Made by a program: the position numbers and the translations under genes. Below, in pieces: positions 1 to 10,422 of a stretch of 42,353 nucleotides of DNA. Numbering within the stretch: position 1 is the first letter of the stretch; the number at the start of each line of letters is the position of its first letter. The stretch comes from an archaeon (lineage in GTDB: Archaea > Thermoplasmatota > Thermoplasmata > JAJSAE01): contig JAJSAE010000036.1 of the NCBI GenBank assembly GCA_024281315.1, forward strand, positions 1 through 42,353. Reading direction: 5' to 3'. The notes below the pieces were generated by a model, which saw nothing but the letters and a program-made list of their open reading frames with translations, was not told the origin of the DNA and did no database searches.

Positions 1-222
1 GGGCTTTTTCTCCTCCGTCTCCGCTTTCTTTTGCTTTACCGGGGTAATCTTCAGGGTGGCAAACATGGTCTCCACATCGTCCTCTATGAAGTGCTGGGCC
101 AGTTCTTCTTTCGTGCTCTTCTTGAGTTTTCCCAGGGTATAACCCGCATCGGCTATTTTCTCCGCCAGAGCGGATTTTATCCCTATCTTTATGAGCGCAT
201 CAACGGTATCTTTCTTGGCCAT
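1..222 (-). CDS. 5' part of the gene following rpoA1, probably RNA polymerase subunit A'' with an N-terminal helix-hairpin-helix-like region (truncated by window edge)
   Basis: ATG at 222-220 directly follows the rpoA1 TAA; reads MAKKDTVDALIKIGIKSALAEKIADAGYTLGKLKKSTKEELAQHFIEDDVETMFATLKITPVKQKKAETEEKKP and is open to the window edge; rpoA2 is expected here by synteny. Confidence 0.5.
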   Translation of the reverse strand, partial: MAKKDTVDALIKIGIKSALAEKIADAGYTLGKLKKSTKEELAQHFIEDDVETMFATLKITPVKQKKAETEEKKP

Positions 223-2988
223 TTAATCACCCCCTTCCTCGTCATTTTCGATGTCAAACTCATCCGTATCGAAGCTCTCCATGTCTCTGTCATAGGTCCC
301 GTAGCCGGCCATGGAGAGTTCTATCATCTCGTCGGTAACTTCGTCACCCAAAACCTCCCTGAGAACATCATCGACTCTGACCGCATCCCCCTGAACACTT
401 CTCGAGGGGTCGGTGCCGTCCTCTCCGTACAGGAACTGGATTATGGTGCCCGCCGTGTTGACGACCCTTCCATTCTTAATAACCTTCAGGTCCTCCAGTG
501 CGTTTATAAGCCTTCTCTGCATATATCCGGAACGGGATGTTCTGACTGCGGTATCCACCAGTCCTTCTCTTCCTCCCATACTGTGGAAGAAGAACTCCGT
601 GGGCTCAAGACCGCTTTTATACGAGTTCTTTACGAATCCCTTTGCCTCGGACCCTAAGTCGCCTTCCTTGAAGTGAGGGAGAGTTCGTCCCCAGTATCCT
701 CTGGACAGTCTCTCTCCTCTGACGGCCTGCTGGCCGATGGATCCCGCCATCTGGCTTAGGTTGAGCATAGAACCTCGTGCACCGCTTCTGGCCATTCTGA
801 CCGCTGCGTTATCCATTCCGAGAAACTGACCTGCAATCTGTCCCGCTTCGTCTCTCGCCCGCCCCAGAACGCTCATAGCCCTTACTTCCAGAGTTTCTTC
901 GAGGCTCCTTCCCGGCATCGGTTCAAGAAGTCCGTCATGATAGGCCTGTACCAGATCGTCCACCTCTTTCTTTGCATCTTCCAGCATTGCCTCAATCTTG
1001 TTCTGTGCCTCTTTTGGTATGTCCTCGTCGTCTATTCCGGTGGTGAACCCTCGCACCATTATTGCACCGAGTGCAATCTGGGTGGCTTGATCAAGGAATT
1101 CCCTTGCGGCATCCGAGCCGTAGTCTCTGGCTATCTTGTCCAGCAGTTTCCCCTTGAAGGCCCCGATTGCGTTCTCGTCAATCGTCCCCACCAGCAGTTT
1201 TCCCTCTTTTATTCTCACATAAGCGTCATACTCGCACTTCTCTCTGGTACAGACATCGCACTTTTCGCAGATGGACGAACGAAAACTCATGTTAAGATCG
1301 TTGGGAAGAATGAGGGAGAAGAGCTCCTTACCTCGCCAGTATTCCACACCATCTATGATTTCGGACGGTTCCGGCAGGTCTAGCAATTTTACCTTACTGA
1401 GTATTCTGACCGATTCGTCCTCCGTAAAGAGCGGGTTTTTGTATGTAAGCATAAAAGCACCGCTGATGTGGTCGTGTATTCCACCTATGACAGGACCGCC
1501 GAATCTCGGAGAGAGTATGTTCTCCTGCACTCTCATGATGATTTTCGCCTCGGCCCTCGCCTCCTCGCTCTGAAGCACATGAAGGTTCATCTCGTCTCCG
1601 TCAAAGTCCGCATTGTATGGCGGGCAAACGCAGAGATTGAACCGGAAGGTCTTGTGGGGCATAACCCTGACCTCGTGAGCCATCATGGACATCCTGTGGA
1701 GAGAAGGCTGTCTGTTGAACAGAACAATATCACCGTCCATTAACTGCCGCTCAACCGTGGAACCAATGGTGAGGTTTTCGGAGACGGTTTCCCTGTTCCT
1801 TTCGGTCACCTTGATTCTTCTTCCGTCGGGTCGTATAACATAGTTCACTCCGGGTATGTACTTCACGCCCTCCGGGCTCGGCCCTCTTCTTACCATTTCT
1901 TTTGCAAGGTCAATGGTGTTTGCGGTAACCCTGAACGGGACCGTGAGTTCTCTGGACGCCGCTTCCGGCACACCCACCTGATTTATGGAAAGAATGGGGT
2001 CGGGAGATATTACTGTTCTGGCCGAGAAGTTTACCCTCTTTCCTGAAAGATTGGACCTGAACCTACCTTCCTTCCCCTTTAGCCTTTGAACGAGGGTTTT
2101 GAGCGGTCTTCCGGACCTGTGCCTTGCGGGAGGTATCCCAGCGGTCTGATTATCGAAGTATGTTGAAATGTGGTACTGCAGCAGTTCCCACAGGTCCTCG
2201 ACAATTAACTGCGGGGAGCCGGCGTCCCTGTTCTCCCTGAGCCTCTGATTGATTCTCAATATGTCCACCAGTTTGTGAGTGAGATCATCCTCTGAACGGT
2301 CTCCTGATTCCAGAGTTATGGATGGCCTTACCGTTACGGGTGGAACGGGCAGGGAGGTCAGAATCATCCATTCCGGTCTTGCCGTTTTGGGGTTGATTCC
2401 AAGAGCGGGCAGGTCGCCGTCTGGTATTCGTTCCAGCCTCTCCCTTATTTCCTTCGGTGTGAGTTTGTGCCCCGCTTCTCTGAATGTGGTGGGTTTGTCA
2501 AGAGTAATCTTCAGCTGTTCGGCACCGCAGTGCGGGCATATCCTCCGGGTGGCGGCGTCTTTTGCAATATCTTTGGTAAGGACCGACATATCTATGGCAT
2601 CCGCTCCGAGTTCTTTTGTTTTCGAGATGAGTTCCATGTATTCCTTGATTTCTTCGTTCGTGAGAAGGAGTCTGCCGCAGGAGCCGCATGTGCCCTGAAG
2701 CAGCTTTTTTATGTCCTTTATAAAACCAACATGTACTACGGGCATTGCCAGGTCGATATGGCCGAAGTGACCGGGGCATTCTTCCACTCTTTTTCCGCAT
2801 GTTTTACATCTAAGCCCGGGTTCTATAACCCCCATGTGCGGGTCCATTAATCCCAGTTCAATGGGGAATCCGTCGTCCCCGTAGGTATCGGCGGTAATAA
2901 CCTTCGTTGCGGACATCTTCCTTATCTCGTCAGGGGATATGAGGCCAAATTTAATGCTGTCTATGGTCTTTGAGATTCCTCGGGTCAT
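223..2988 (-). CDS. rpoA1: DNA-directed RNA polymerase subunit A'
   Basis: 921 aa; [12 protein letters not shown] catalytic motif, N-terminal zinc-binding cysteines, [43 protein letters not shown]. Confidence 0.98.
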   Translation of the reverse strand: MTRGISKTIDSIKFGLISPDEIRKMSATKVITADTYGDDGFPIELGLMDPHMGVIEPGLRCKTCGKRVEECPGHFGHIDLAMPVVHVGFIKDIKKLLQGTCGSCGRLLLTNEEIKEYMELISKTKELGADAIDMSVLTKDIAKDAATRRICPHCGAEQLKITLDKPTTFREAGHKLTPKEIRERLERIPDGDLPALGINPKTARPEWMILTSLPVPPVTVRPSITLESGDRSEDDLTHKLVDILRINQRLRENRDAGSPQLIVEDLWELLQYHISTYFDNQTAGIPPARHRSGRPLKTLVQRLKGKEGRFRSNLSGKRVNFSARTVISPDPILSINQVGVPEAASRELTVPFRVTANTIDLAKEMVRRGPSPEGVKYIPGVNYVIRPDGRRIKVTERNRETVSENLTIGSTVERQLMDGDIVLFNRQPSLHRMSMMAHEVRVMPHKTFRFNLCVCPPYNADFDGDEMNLHVLQSEEARAEAKIIMRVQENILSPRFGGPVIGGIHDHISGAFMLTYKNPLFTEDESVRILSKVKLLDLPEPSEIIDGVEYWRGKELFSLILPNDLNMSFRSSICEKCDVCTREKCEYDAYVRIKEGKLLVGTIDENAIGAFKGKLLDKIARDYGSDAAREFLDQATQIALGAIMVRGFTTGIDDEDIPKEAQNKIEAMLEDAKKEVDDLVQAYHDGLLEPMPGRSLEETLEVRAMSVLGRARDEAGQIAGQFLGMDNAAVRMARSGARGSMLNLSQMAGSIGQQAVRGERLSRGYWGRTLPHFKEGDLGSEAKGFVKNSYKSGLEPTEFFFHSMGGREGLVDTAVRTSRSGYMQRRLINALEDLKVIKNGRVVNTAGTIIQFLYGEDGTDPSRSVQGDAVRVDDVLREVLGDEVTDEMIELSMAGYGTYDRDMESFDTDEFDIENDEEGGD

Positions 2989-5900
2989 TTCAAATCCTCC
3001 AGTTGAAGCCTCATGGCCACTCCAAGCGAGAGCAGCTCGTCTATGAGCAATTTAAATGCGTAACTCGTCTGGACGGGGTATATGTTGGTGGTGTTTCCGC
3101 AAACCGGGCATCTCATGGCCCCCCTCCTGTCCACGATGGCGACATGTCCGCACTTGGAGTTCCCACAGATATATTGAATCGTTCCGTCGGACTCGTCCAG
3201 AAGCCTGTCTTTTATCACCATGGCTGCCCCGTGCCCGATGAGAGTGTCCCTTTCCATCTCGCCGAATCTGAGGCCTCCCTGTCTTGACCGCCCCTCTGTG
3301 GGCTGTCTTGTGAGTATCTGTACCGGCCCCCTGCTCCTCATGTGCAGTTTTCCGGAGACCATGTGATGCAGTTTCTGATAGTAAATCATTCCCATAAAGA
3401 CCTCGGTCTGTACCATGCGACCGGTCTTTCCGTCGTACATGACCTCTCTGCCAGTACTCTTGAATCCGTTCTTAACGAGAGCGTCTCTAATGGCCGCCTC
3501 TCTCTCTCCGCTGAATGCGGTTCCATCTATAACTCTTCCTTCCATTGCCCCCACCTTTCCTCCGATGAGCTCAAGAATGTGAGCAACAGTCATACGGGAC
3601 GGAATGCCGTGCGGGTTTACCAGAAGATCAGGAACCATCCCCCTGCTAGTAAACGGCATGTCTTCCTGCGGCACCAGTATTCCTATCACGCCCTTCTGGC
3701 CATGCCTCGAAGCAAATTTGTCGCCAAGTTCCGGAATCCTGAGGTCTCTTACCCTTACCTTTACCAGTTTGCTTCCGTTATCTGATTCGCTCAGCATGAC
3801 GCTGTCAACCCAGCCTTTCTCTCCGTGCCTTACCGTTATGGATGTTTCCCTTCTCTTCTGCGGAGTAAGAAAGTCCGTCTCCTCTTCAAGAAATCTCGGC
3901 GGCGATGTCTTTCCGATGATCACTTTTCCGCCGTGAACAGAGCATTCCGGGCTTATAAGTCCGTCTTCCCCTAAATCTGCATATGCCTCATCCGCCCTTG
4001 CGCCGGCGGTTTCCGGGCCGGGAATCTCCAGCCTATCCACCTGCCCTCCCGGGTATCTTCTCTCTTCGGCTTTGTATGTTCGGAGGAAGCTGGAGCGGCC
4101 AAGTCCCCGGTCTATTGAGGCTTTGTTTATGACCAGCGCGTCCTCCATGTTATATCCGTGGTAGGAGAGAACGGCGACTACGAAATTCTGCCCGGCCGGC
4201 CTCTCATTAAAGTGCATGTAGTTCATGGCCAGCGTTCTTGCAAACGGTAGCTGCGGGTAGTGCAGAAGGTGCCCTCTTGTGTCGGTTCTTATCCTGTAAT
4301 TGGCGGTGCTGACACCCAGCGACTGCTTCCCCATTCCTGCTCCCATGGTAACTCTCGGGGACGAGTTATGTTCAGGATAGGGGACAAGACTTGCGGCCAC
4401 ACCGATGATATTCAGTGGGTCTATCTCGAGATGTGTGTGCTCCTTCGTTAGCTTCTTTTCGACAGCGAACTCTCCCCCGCACTTATTGCATTTAAGCGAG
4501 ACTTCATTGTCATCGCTCCCCATATTTACCCAATCAACATCGCTCTTGGAAATGGGTGCCTTACAGAGAGGGCACTCCTTCGGGGTGTCATAGGCATAAA
4601 TAGCGACAAAGACATTTTCCTCCTCTTCGGCATCAACCCATTCCACCATACCATCGTTGAGGAGGCTGGACCACTTCAATTTCCCCTCCCTCGCATCAAG
4701 GATATGCTGATATGTCAGTGCGGTTCTGCCGTTCTTGACCACCAGTAGCGGTCTTCTAAGTCTACCTCCGTCGCAATTTATTATTATCTCGTTCATGTTC
4801 GGGTCGTACCTTATATTGACCTCGTTGGAAAGCAACCCGGCCCTTCTCCTCTGCCTTATCTCGTTGATAAGGTCCTCTGGCTTTTCATGAAGACCCACAA
4901 GATCGCCGTTAACATAGACCCTTACGCCGGCGGATTTCTCATCCACGCCCTGAAGTCCCAGTTCTTTGAGAATCCAGAGAACTTCATCCTCATCCACGCC
5001 TTCGGAAACATTTACCATCAGGGCCAGATTCTTCACCAACCCGCAGTTTTGCCCCTCCGGTGTTTCGTTGGGACACAGTCTCCCCCACTGCGTCGGGTGC
5101 AGGTCCCTCGCTTCGAAGTGCGGTTGACTCCTTGTCAGAGGAGAGGTAACCCTCCTCAGGTGGCTGATTGCACTCAGATTGGATGTACGGTCCAGAAGCT
5201 GTGAAACCCCAGACCTCCCACCGACCCAGTTCCCGGTGGAAAGCGCGTGCATCAGCCTGTTCGTTAGCAGGTCGGGCCTCACCGCAGAATTAATCTTCAT
5301 TCCCTTCTTCTTCCAGCCCCGTTCCAGCTGATATTTCATATCCTTCACAAGGTTTGTAAAAGAGACCCTGAATATGTCCTCCATCAGGTCTCCTGCCAGT
5401 TTCAATCTCTTGTTGGCATAGTGGTCTTTGTCATCCTCCGGTCTCAAATCAAGAGCCAACTCCAGAACACTTCTGGCGATTCTTCCCAGAAAAACCGCCT
5501 TCTTGAGCCTTGCCTCTGCCGTATCACCCAGATGCGGGAGGAGAGAGCGGTCTATTACCGATTCCACCTTCTTTACTCTGTAATCTTTGGCCTGTCCCGT
5601 GGCAAACTTCTTCTCCAGATAGTTCAATGCGTCCTCGGTTGTGAATATACCAGTAGGAGGGTACTTTTCCACATTCTGCGCATCTTCTATATTAGTATAT
5701 ACTATATTTGCCATTTCCGGTTCGGAAACAATGGTGTTGTAGATATCCTCATCGTTATCCATGCCAAGGGCCTTCATCAATACGACAAGCGGAATGCTGC
5801 TGGCCGTGGGAACCTCCACCTGAAGTATGCCGTCATTCTTTTTCTCCATAAGGGTGAGCGCACGATATCCCTCTCTCTGAGAGAATACCTTTGCGACCTC

Positions 5901-6566
5901 CATGGGCGTTCCATATCTCTCATCTCTCTCCACCAAAACTCTGTTCGGAGCAAGGTCTTCAAGGGTTATCAATGCCCGCTCCGTACCGCCTATTATGAAG
6001 TATCCGCCGGGATCCAGCGGGTCCTCCTTCGCATCAATGAGAAACTTCCGGAAGGCCTCGTCGTTCAGACCTTTTTCCAGTTCCAGCTGCCTTCTGTTAA
6101 GATTGCAAAGGGTTGATTTGACCATGATCGGTAGGTCACCAATGTATACGCGGCTCGGTTCCTGCTCTATACCGTCTATTGTGAGGGTTATTTCCAGTTC
6201 CATTGGGGCCATATAAGAGATATTTCTGAGTCTGGCCTCCATGGGAGTCAGAGTATGTTTTGCACCGTTCGCTTCCTTTATAGATGGTTTTCCCACAAAA
6301 ACAGTTCCCTTTTCATCAGGCAGAATCTTGCCGTCCGGGCCTCTTCTCCTTCCTATTCTAACCCAGACTTCTTTTCCCTCGGTTTTTTCCGGGTCCAGCC
6401 TGAACATGCCTCTTTTGCCATCATCCGGGCTCACCTTGACATTGTCCACAATACGCTGCATCCTGCTGTTCTTGTTCCACAGTGTGGGCAGAAAGTCGTC
6501 AAAGGAGGCAATCTGGTGATTGACTATACTCCTTTCCTTGAAGTAAATATCCACGAGTTCTCTCAT
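2985..6566 (-). CDS. rpoB: DNA-directed RNA polymerase subunit B (unsplit)
   Basis: 1193 aa; [23 protein letters not shown]-terminal zinc-binding cysteines; overlaps rpoA1 start. Confidence 0.98.
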   Translation of the reverse strand: MRELVDIYFKERSIVNHQIASFDDFLPTLWNKNSRMQRIVDNVKVSPDDGKRGMFRLDPEKTEGKEVWVRIGRRRGPDGKILPDEKGTVFVGKPSIKEANGAKHTLTPMEARLRNISYMAPMELEITLTIDGIEQEPSRVYIGDLPIMVKSTLCNLNRRQLELEKGLNDEAFRKFLIDAKEDPLDPGGYFIIGGTERALITLEDLAPNRVLVERDERYGTPMEVAKVFSQREGYRALTLMEKKNDGILQVEVPTASSIPLVVLMKALGMDNDEDIYNTIVSEPEMANIVYTNIEDAQNVEKYPPTGIFTTEDALNYLEKKFATGQAKDYRVKKVESVIDRSLLPHLGDTAEARLKKAVFLGRIARSVLELALDLRPEDDKDHYANKRLKLAGDLMEDIFRVSFTNLVKDMKYQLERGWKKKGMKINSAVRPDLLTNRLMHALSTGNWVGGRSGVSQLLDRTSNLSAISHLRRVTSPLTRSQPHFEARDLHPTQWGRLCPNETPEGQNCGLVKNLALMVNVSEGVDEDEVLWILKELGLQGVDEKSAGVRVYVNGDLVGLHEKPEDLINEIRQRRRAGLLSNEVNIRYDPNMNEIIINCDGGRLRRPLLVVKNGRTALTYQHILDAREGKLKWSSLLNDGMVEWVDAEEEENVFVAIYAYDTPKECPLCKAPISKSDVDWVNMGSDDNEVSLKCNKCGGEFAVEKKLTKEHTHLEIDPLNIIGVAASLVPYPEHNSSPRVTMGAGMGKQSLGVSTANYRIRTDTRGHLLHYPQLPFARTLAMNYMHFNERPAGQNFVVAVLSYHGYNMEDALVINKASIDRGLGRSSFLRTYKAEERRYPGGQVDRLEIPGPETAGARADEAYADLGEDGLISPECSVHGGKVIIGKTSPPRFLEEETDFLTPQKRRETSITVRHGEKGWVDSVMLSESDNGSKLVKVRVRDLRIPELGDKFASRHGQKGVIGILVPQEDMPFTSRGMVPDLLVNPHGIPSRMTVAHILELIGGKVGAMEGRVIDGTAFSGEREAAIRDALVKNGFKSTGREVMYDGKTGRMVQTEVFMGMIYYQKLHHMVSGKLHMRSRGPVQILTRQPTEGRSRQGGLRFGEMERDTLIGHGAAMVIKDRLLDESDGTIQYICGNSKCGHVAIVDRRGAMRCPVCGNTTNIYPVQTSYAFKLLIDELLSLGVAMRLQLEDLK

Positions 6567-6570
6567 TAAA

Positions 6571-6825
6571 TCAACCTCTTATGAGAAGTCTGTATATAAT
6601 CGTCTGACCGGCAGTCTGGCTTTCCCTTATAATTCTGACAATCCTGCCCTCTTTTACATCCGTTTCTATTCTTCTGAGGATTCTTACGGCAGGGTCCGAC
6701 ATTCTTAGTTTGGGTAATTGGTCCCTTGTTATATTAAGCTGTTTCAAAACCTCTTTTTCTTCCTCCAACGACAGGAGATAGTGTTCAGGAACCATTTGAT
6801 GTTCCAAGACATTGAACCGGGCCAT
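6571..6825 (-). CDS. rpoH: DNA-directed RNA polymerase subunit H
   Basis: [40 protein letters not shown], typical RpoH, immediately upstream of rpoB; the ORF could start 4 codons earlier (6837). Confidence 0.95.
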   Translation of the reverse strand: MARFNVLEHQMVPEHYLLSLEEEKEVLKQLNITRDQLPKLRMSDPAVRILRRIETDVKEGRIVRIIRESQTAGQTIIYRLLIRG

Positions 6826-6872
6826 ATCATACCTCACCTCTTTTTTTTATTGGGATTCCATCTTCTTTCCCG

Positions 6873-6978
6873 CGGGCCCGAGGGGGTTCGAACCCCTGGC
6901 CACCTGGTTAAAAGCCAGATGCTCTTTCTAGAAGATAATGCTGGCTCATTATTCTTTACCTAGCTGAGCTACGGGCCC
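6873..6978 (-). tRNA. tRNA-Lys(TTT) with a 32-nt D-loop intron; 3' CCA not encoded
   Basis: Minus strand: GGGCCCG acceptor pairs with CGGGCCC; anticodon arm TCTGG-CTTTTAA-CCAGG (anticodon TTT); T arm AGGGG-TTCGAAC-CCCCT. The D arm becomes canonical (GCTCAGCTAGGTAGAGC) only after removing 32 nt. Confidence 0.93.
6926..6957 (-). other. Predicted BHB intron inside tRNA-Lys(TTT), D-loop position
   Basis: Intron AAAGAATAATGAGCCAGCATTATCTTCTAGAA. CTAG (exon)/CTAG (intron) 4-bp central helix, 3-nt bulges GTA and AAA, intron stem AAG(A)ATAATG/CATTATCTT. Confidence 0.8.
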
Positions 6979-7026
6979 AGAGACTGCGGGATAGAGATGG
7001 GTTTTGGGAGTAAAAAGCCACTCATA

Positions 7027-7035
7027 TTTAAAGAT
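7027..7035 (-). promoter_or_regulatory. TATA-like box upstream of tRNA-Lys / rpo operon
   Basis: CTTTAAATAT on the minus strand about 50 nt upstream of the tRNA 5' end. Confidence 0.4.
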
Positions 7036-7383
7036 TGCGGAGAGCGATAGCCTAATCTAATCCAAGTCTGCAAAAAGCGCCTTCCTTTCCATTCAGACTT
7101 CAAGGGTTTTCATTTATTTCACGACTCTGTTTCATAACATAATTGACTATCTAGTATTTGTATGTTTTGGTCGGGGATACCACATGTAGAGTACGGGAAT
7201 TATTTCGCCAAAGTTTAAAGAGGGAAGAAACTGATTGGGGCCGCACAAGCGGGTTTTTCGCCTATAATAAACCTGCAAACCGATACAATCATAGAACTCC
7301 TCTCTGCCGATGGCCGAAACTAGTAGAAAAACGAGGCGTTTTTTCTCAGAAAAGCACTGCGGAAGGCCTTATCTAGCCCCTTC

Positions 7384-8283
7384 ATGACACCGACTGAACA
7401 ATATGGAAACAGGAAGGCGATGGATTTAGATATGCGAAAAAATAATCCGACTCAGGACGGAAGGCTGATATATGCGAAAAAACATACGGAAGCGATGGCA
7501 AAAGAAAATGCGGAGCGCAACATTCGCCGCCTCAAAGAATATCTAGAAGGGTTCGGAAGGCCCCTTATCATTGCATTCTCTGGCGGTGTGGATTCCGGGG
7601 TTCTGGTAGCCGTGGCAACCGGAGAGGATGTGGAGTTTTCAACCGTTACCGCAGTTCATCAGGCCACACCCGAGACGGATACGGAGAGGGTTAAGAACGC
7701 AGGCAGAGCTATGGGTTTTTCCCCGGGCTTCATAAATCTGGATATTCAGACCATCCCGAATTTCATCACGAATCCTCCTGACCGGTGCTACCACTGCAAG
7801 AGAGAAATGATGAAAAGGATATCGGAATATGCCGCAAAAATATACGATTCCCCTGCCATTATTGACGGAACCAACGCCGACGACCTCCGGGACGGCAGGC
7901 CAGGAATAGCCGCTTTGAGGGAACTGGGTATAAAAAGCCCGCTTGCAGAATTGAATATAAACAAGGAAGAAGTAAGAAAAATGGCGAAAGCCCTCGGCAT
8001 ACCCCACGAGACGCCTGCCCAGCCCTGTTATGCAACGAGAATACCGTACGGAGAACGAATAACGGAGAAAAAAATACGGATGATAGCGGAGGCCGAGGCC
8101 GCAGTTAGAGAGAAGGGCGCCAGCGAGTGCAGGGTGCGGTTCATAGAGCCGCCATATACTGCCAGCATAGAGATTTCTCCAGATTACCCCGGCGATTTCC
8201 CCCTGAGCGATGTTGTCGGGCGATTGAAAGAGATAGGGTTCGGAAGGGTGGTGCTGAGCGAAAAAACTCTTAAAAGGCGGTGA
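7384..8283 (+). CDS. larE: ATP-dependent sacrificial sulfur transferase LarE family (PP-loop)
   Basis: IIAFSGGVDSGVLVAVA PP-loop, PDRCYHCKREM, DGTNADDLRDGRPGIAALRELGIKSPLAE, QPCYATRIPYG. Confidence 0.9.
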   Translation: MTPTEQYGNRKAMDLDMRKNNPTQDGRLIYAKKHTEAMAKENAERNIRRLKEYLEGFGRPLIIAFSGGVDSGVLVAVATGEDVEFSTVTAVHQATPETDTERVKNAGRAMGFSPGFINLDIQTIPNFITNPPDRCYHCKREMMKRISEYAAKIYDSPAIIDGTNADDLRDGRPGIAALRELGIKSPLAELNINKEEVRKMAKALGIPHETPAQPCYATRIPYGERITEKKIRMIAEAEAAVREKGASECRVRFIEPPYTASIEISPDYPGDFPLSDVVGRLKEIGFGRVVLSEKTLKRR

Positions 8284-8290
8284 AGATACG

Positions 8291-9049
8291 GTGTCCATGA
8301 ACCGCAGGAGAATCGAAGAGATTCTGGCCGGAATACATGACGGCTCCATGAATGTTCGGGACGGTGTGGAAGCTCTGCGCCGCCTTCCGTACGACGATAT
8401 CGGATTCGCAAAGATAGACAATCACAGAGAATTGAGGAGGGGGGAGCCCGAAGCCATTTACTGCCCCGGAAAGACTAACGAGCAGATACGGGCAATCATG
8501 GAAAGAAACATTGTCGAAGGGGCCAGTGTCTTTGCCACAAGGGCGACGCGTGAAAACCACGAGGCGGTGAAGGACCTTGGAGTCGAATTCTTCGAGGAGG
8601 CGCGAATAATCTTCCACGGAGAGCGGCGGAAAAGGATTGGAATGGTTGCGGTGGTTACCGGCGGAACATCGGACCAACCCGTGGCGGAGGAGACCGCAGT
8701 GGCTCTTGAGATAATGGGCAACAATGTCCTTAGAACATACGATGTGGGAATTGCCGGAATACACCGCCTTTTGAAGCATCTGGATGAGATTAAAGAGGCT
8801 AATGCCATAGTTTGCATAGCAGGGATGGAAGGAGCTCTTCCGGGGGTTCTTGCGGGACTCGTGGATATACCGGTGATTGCGGTGCCGACCTCGGTGGGTT
8901 ACGGGGCCAGTTTTTCCGGCCTCACCGCACTTCTCGGAATGCTCTCTACTTGTTCTCCCGGCGTTGCCGTGGTCAACATAGACAACGGATACGGTGCGGC
9001 CTACTTCGCATCTGGCATAAATAGAAGAATTGCAGGAGGGGAGGGATGA
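8291..9049 (+). CDS. larB: LarB (pyridinium-3,5-biscarboxylic acid mononucleotide synthase, AIR-carboxylase-like)
   Basis: VVTGGTSDQPVAEETA, DVGIAGIHRLL, VCIAGMEGALPGVLAGLVDIPVIAVPTSVGYGASFSGLTALLGML; start GTG 8291 or ATG 8297; 7 nt after larE. Confidence 0.9.
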   Translation: MSMNRRRIEEILAGIHDGSMNVRDGVEALRRLPYDDIGFAKIDNHRELRRGEPEAIYCPGKTNEQIRAIMERNIVEGASVFATRATRENHEAVKDLGVEFFEEARIIFHGERRKRIGMVAVVTGGTSDQPVAEETAVALEIMGNNVLRTYDVGIAGIHRLLKHLDEIKEANAIVCIAGMEGALPGVLAGLVDIPVIAVPTSVGYGASFSGLTALLGMLSTCSPGVAVVNIDNGYGAAYFASGINRRIAGGEG

Positions 9050-9537
9050 TATACACATACGGGAGAAAGGATGTAATTGGCCGCTTTCTCATGTATCTTA
9101 TATTTGCCATCACGGCCAGTCTGTTCTTTCTACTCTATCCTTCCGGGCCGTGGGGCCTTCTTTTTCTTCAGGTTCTCTATTTTTATGCTTTTCTTTTGCT
9201 CACTCCTGCCTTCACGCACCACTCTCTAACGAAGGACTGGCTCATAATCCGACATGGAGCTGGAGCGAGGATAGAGCTTCCTCTGAAGAGCATCGAGTCA
9301 TGCGGACCGTATACCGGTAGCGTAAAGAAGCTTCGAACCGGCGTATATTCTCCGTGGAAGCAGAAGAGAGCGTATGTAATTGCAGAGCCGAAATCGGCCG
9401 TTATCGTGGAACTTGCCGAACCGGTAAAATTACCCGCGGTGCTGTGGAAAGAGGTGGATTCCATTGTTTTCGATGTGGAACAGAGGGATATCTTCCTTAA
9501 AAACCTTAGGACTGTTACGAGATGTGAGGAGGAGTGA
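9046..9537 (+). CDS. Small membrane protein (about two TM helices plus a soluble C-terminal domain, possibly PH-like)
   Basis: Hydrophobic segments near residues 10-60; start overlaps the larB stop (ATGA). Confidence 0.6.
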   Translation: MIYTYGRKDVIGRFLMYLIFAITASLFFLLYPSGPWGLLFLQVLYFYAFLLLTPAFTHHSLTKDWLIIRHGAGARIELPLKSIESCGPYTGSVKKLRTGVYSPWKQKRAYVIAEPKSAVIVELAEPVKLPAVLWKEVDSIVFDVEQRDIFLKNLRTVTRCEEE

Positions 9538-10422
9538 TTACTCCCTCCAGTCCAGCCCTATCGTCCTCATTCCAACCTTCGGGATGAGCGGCATCTTTCT
9601 CTTATGAACGCTCTTTTTTACCATGCTGTCCACCTTTCCGACCAGTTCGATTGGCAGGCCGTTTTCCTCCGAGATCTCTTCGCATGTTTTCAGCATCTCG
9701 ATGCCGTGAAGGATGGTATCCAGTGTTCCGTAGTCCATTCCGAGTTCATCCTCGTCCGTCTGGCCCGCCCATAGACCCGCACTCGGCTTTCTCTTTACGA
9801 TGTGGTCGGGAACTCCCACTTTTCGGCCCATCTCCCGTACCTGCCTCTTGTAAAGGTCTCCGATAGGTGCAAAATCGCACCCTCCGTCTCCGAACTTGGT
9901 AAAGTATCCTGTAAGAAGCTCGCTCTTGTTTCCGGTCCCCATGACAACCCTGCCTTCGGTAGCCGCAACATGAAAGAGGAAAATCATCCTAACTCTTGCC
10001 TTTATGTTGCCCAGAGCCTTTTTCTTTGCATCCTCATCAAGAACATCATTCTGGAGGAGTCTTTCCAGAACTTTAACGGCGGGACTTATGTCCTTTTCCT
10101 CGTATTCTATGCCTGTTTCCTCTGCAAATCCGAGAGCTATCTCCCTGTCCTGCGGGTCAGAGTCGTCAGTAGGCATGATCAGAGCCTTCACTCTCTTCTC
10201 TCCGATGGCCAGTTTGCAGAGCATCGCTACCAGTGCCGAATCAATGCCCCCGCTGAGACCGAGAACAACACCGTTCGCTCCGGCCTCATCCACCTTCCTG
10301 CGTATGAAATCCGTAATAACAGTTTCTGTCATAGGGGGAAGCTTCAGGGCCGACGAACCGGGCCGGGAATTGCTGCTGTTCATGAGACCCCATTGGAGCG
10401 ATGTAATATTAACTTTTCCCAT
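9538..10422 (-). CDS. nadE: NAD+ synthase
   Basis: GLSGGIDSALVAMLCKLA, GTGNKSELLTGYFTKFGDGGCDFAPIGDLYK, KPSAGLWAGQTDEDELG; start may be internal (e.g. MTETVITDF). Confidence 0.95.
   Translation of the reverse strand: MGKVNITSLQWGLMNSSNSRPGSSALKLPPMTETVITDFIRRKVDEAGANGVVLGLSGGIDSALVAMLCKLAIGEKRVKALIMPTDDSDPQDREIALGFAEETGIEYEEKDISPAVKVLERLLQNDVLDEDAKKKALGNIKARVRMIFLFHVAATEGRVVMGTGNKSELLTGYFTKFGDGGCDFAPIGDLYKRQVREMGRKVGVPDHIVKRKPSAGLWAGQTDEDELGMDYGTLDTILHGIEMLKTCEEISEENGLPIELVGKVDSMVKKSVHKRKMPLIPKVGMRTIGLDWRE

Noticed and set aside
1-6570. Plus-strand ORFs of 60-230 aa opposite rpoA1/rpoB (e.g. 31-657, 5421-6116)
   Set aside because: Antisense shadows of strongly conserved rpo genes; no recognisable domains.
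7158-7376. 72-aa ORF upstream of larE
   Set aside because: Low-complexity, non-protein-like composition, no SD, ends in TAG just before larE; more likely leader sequence.
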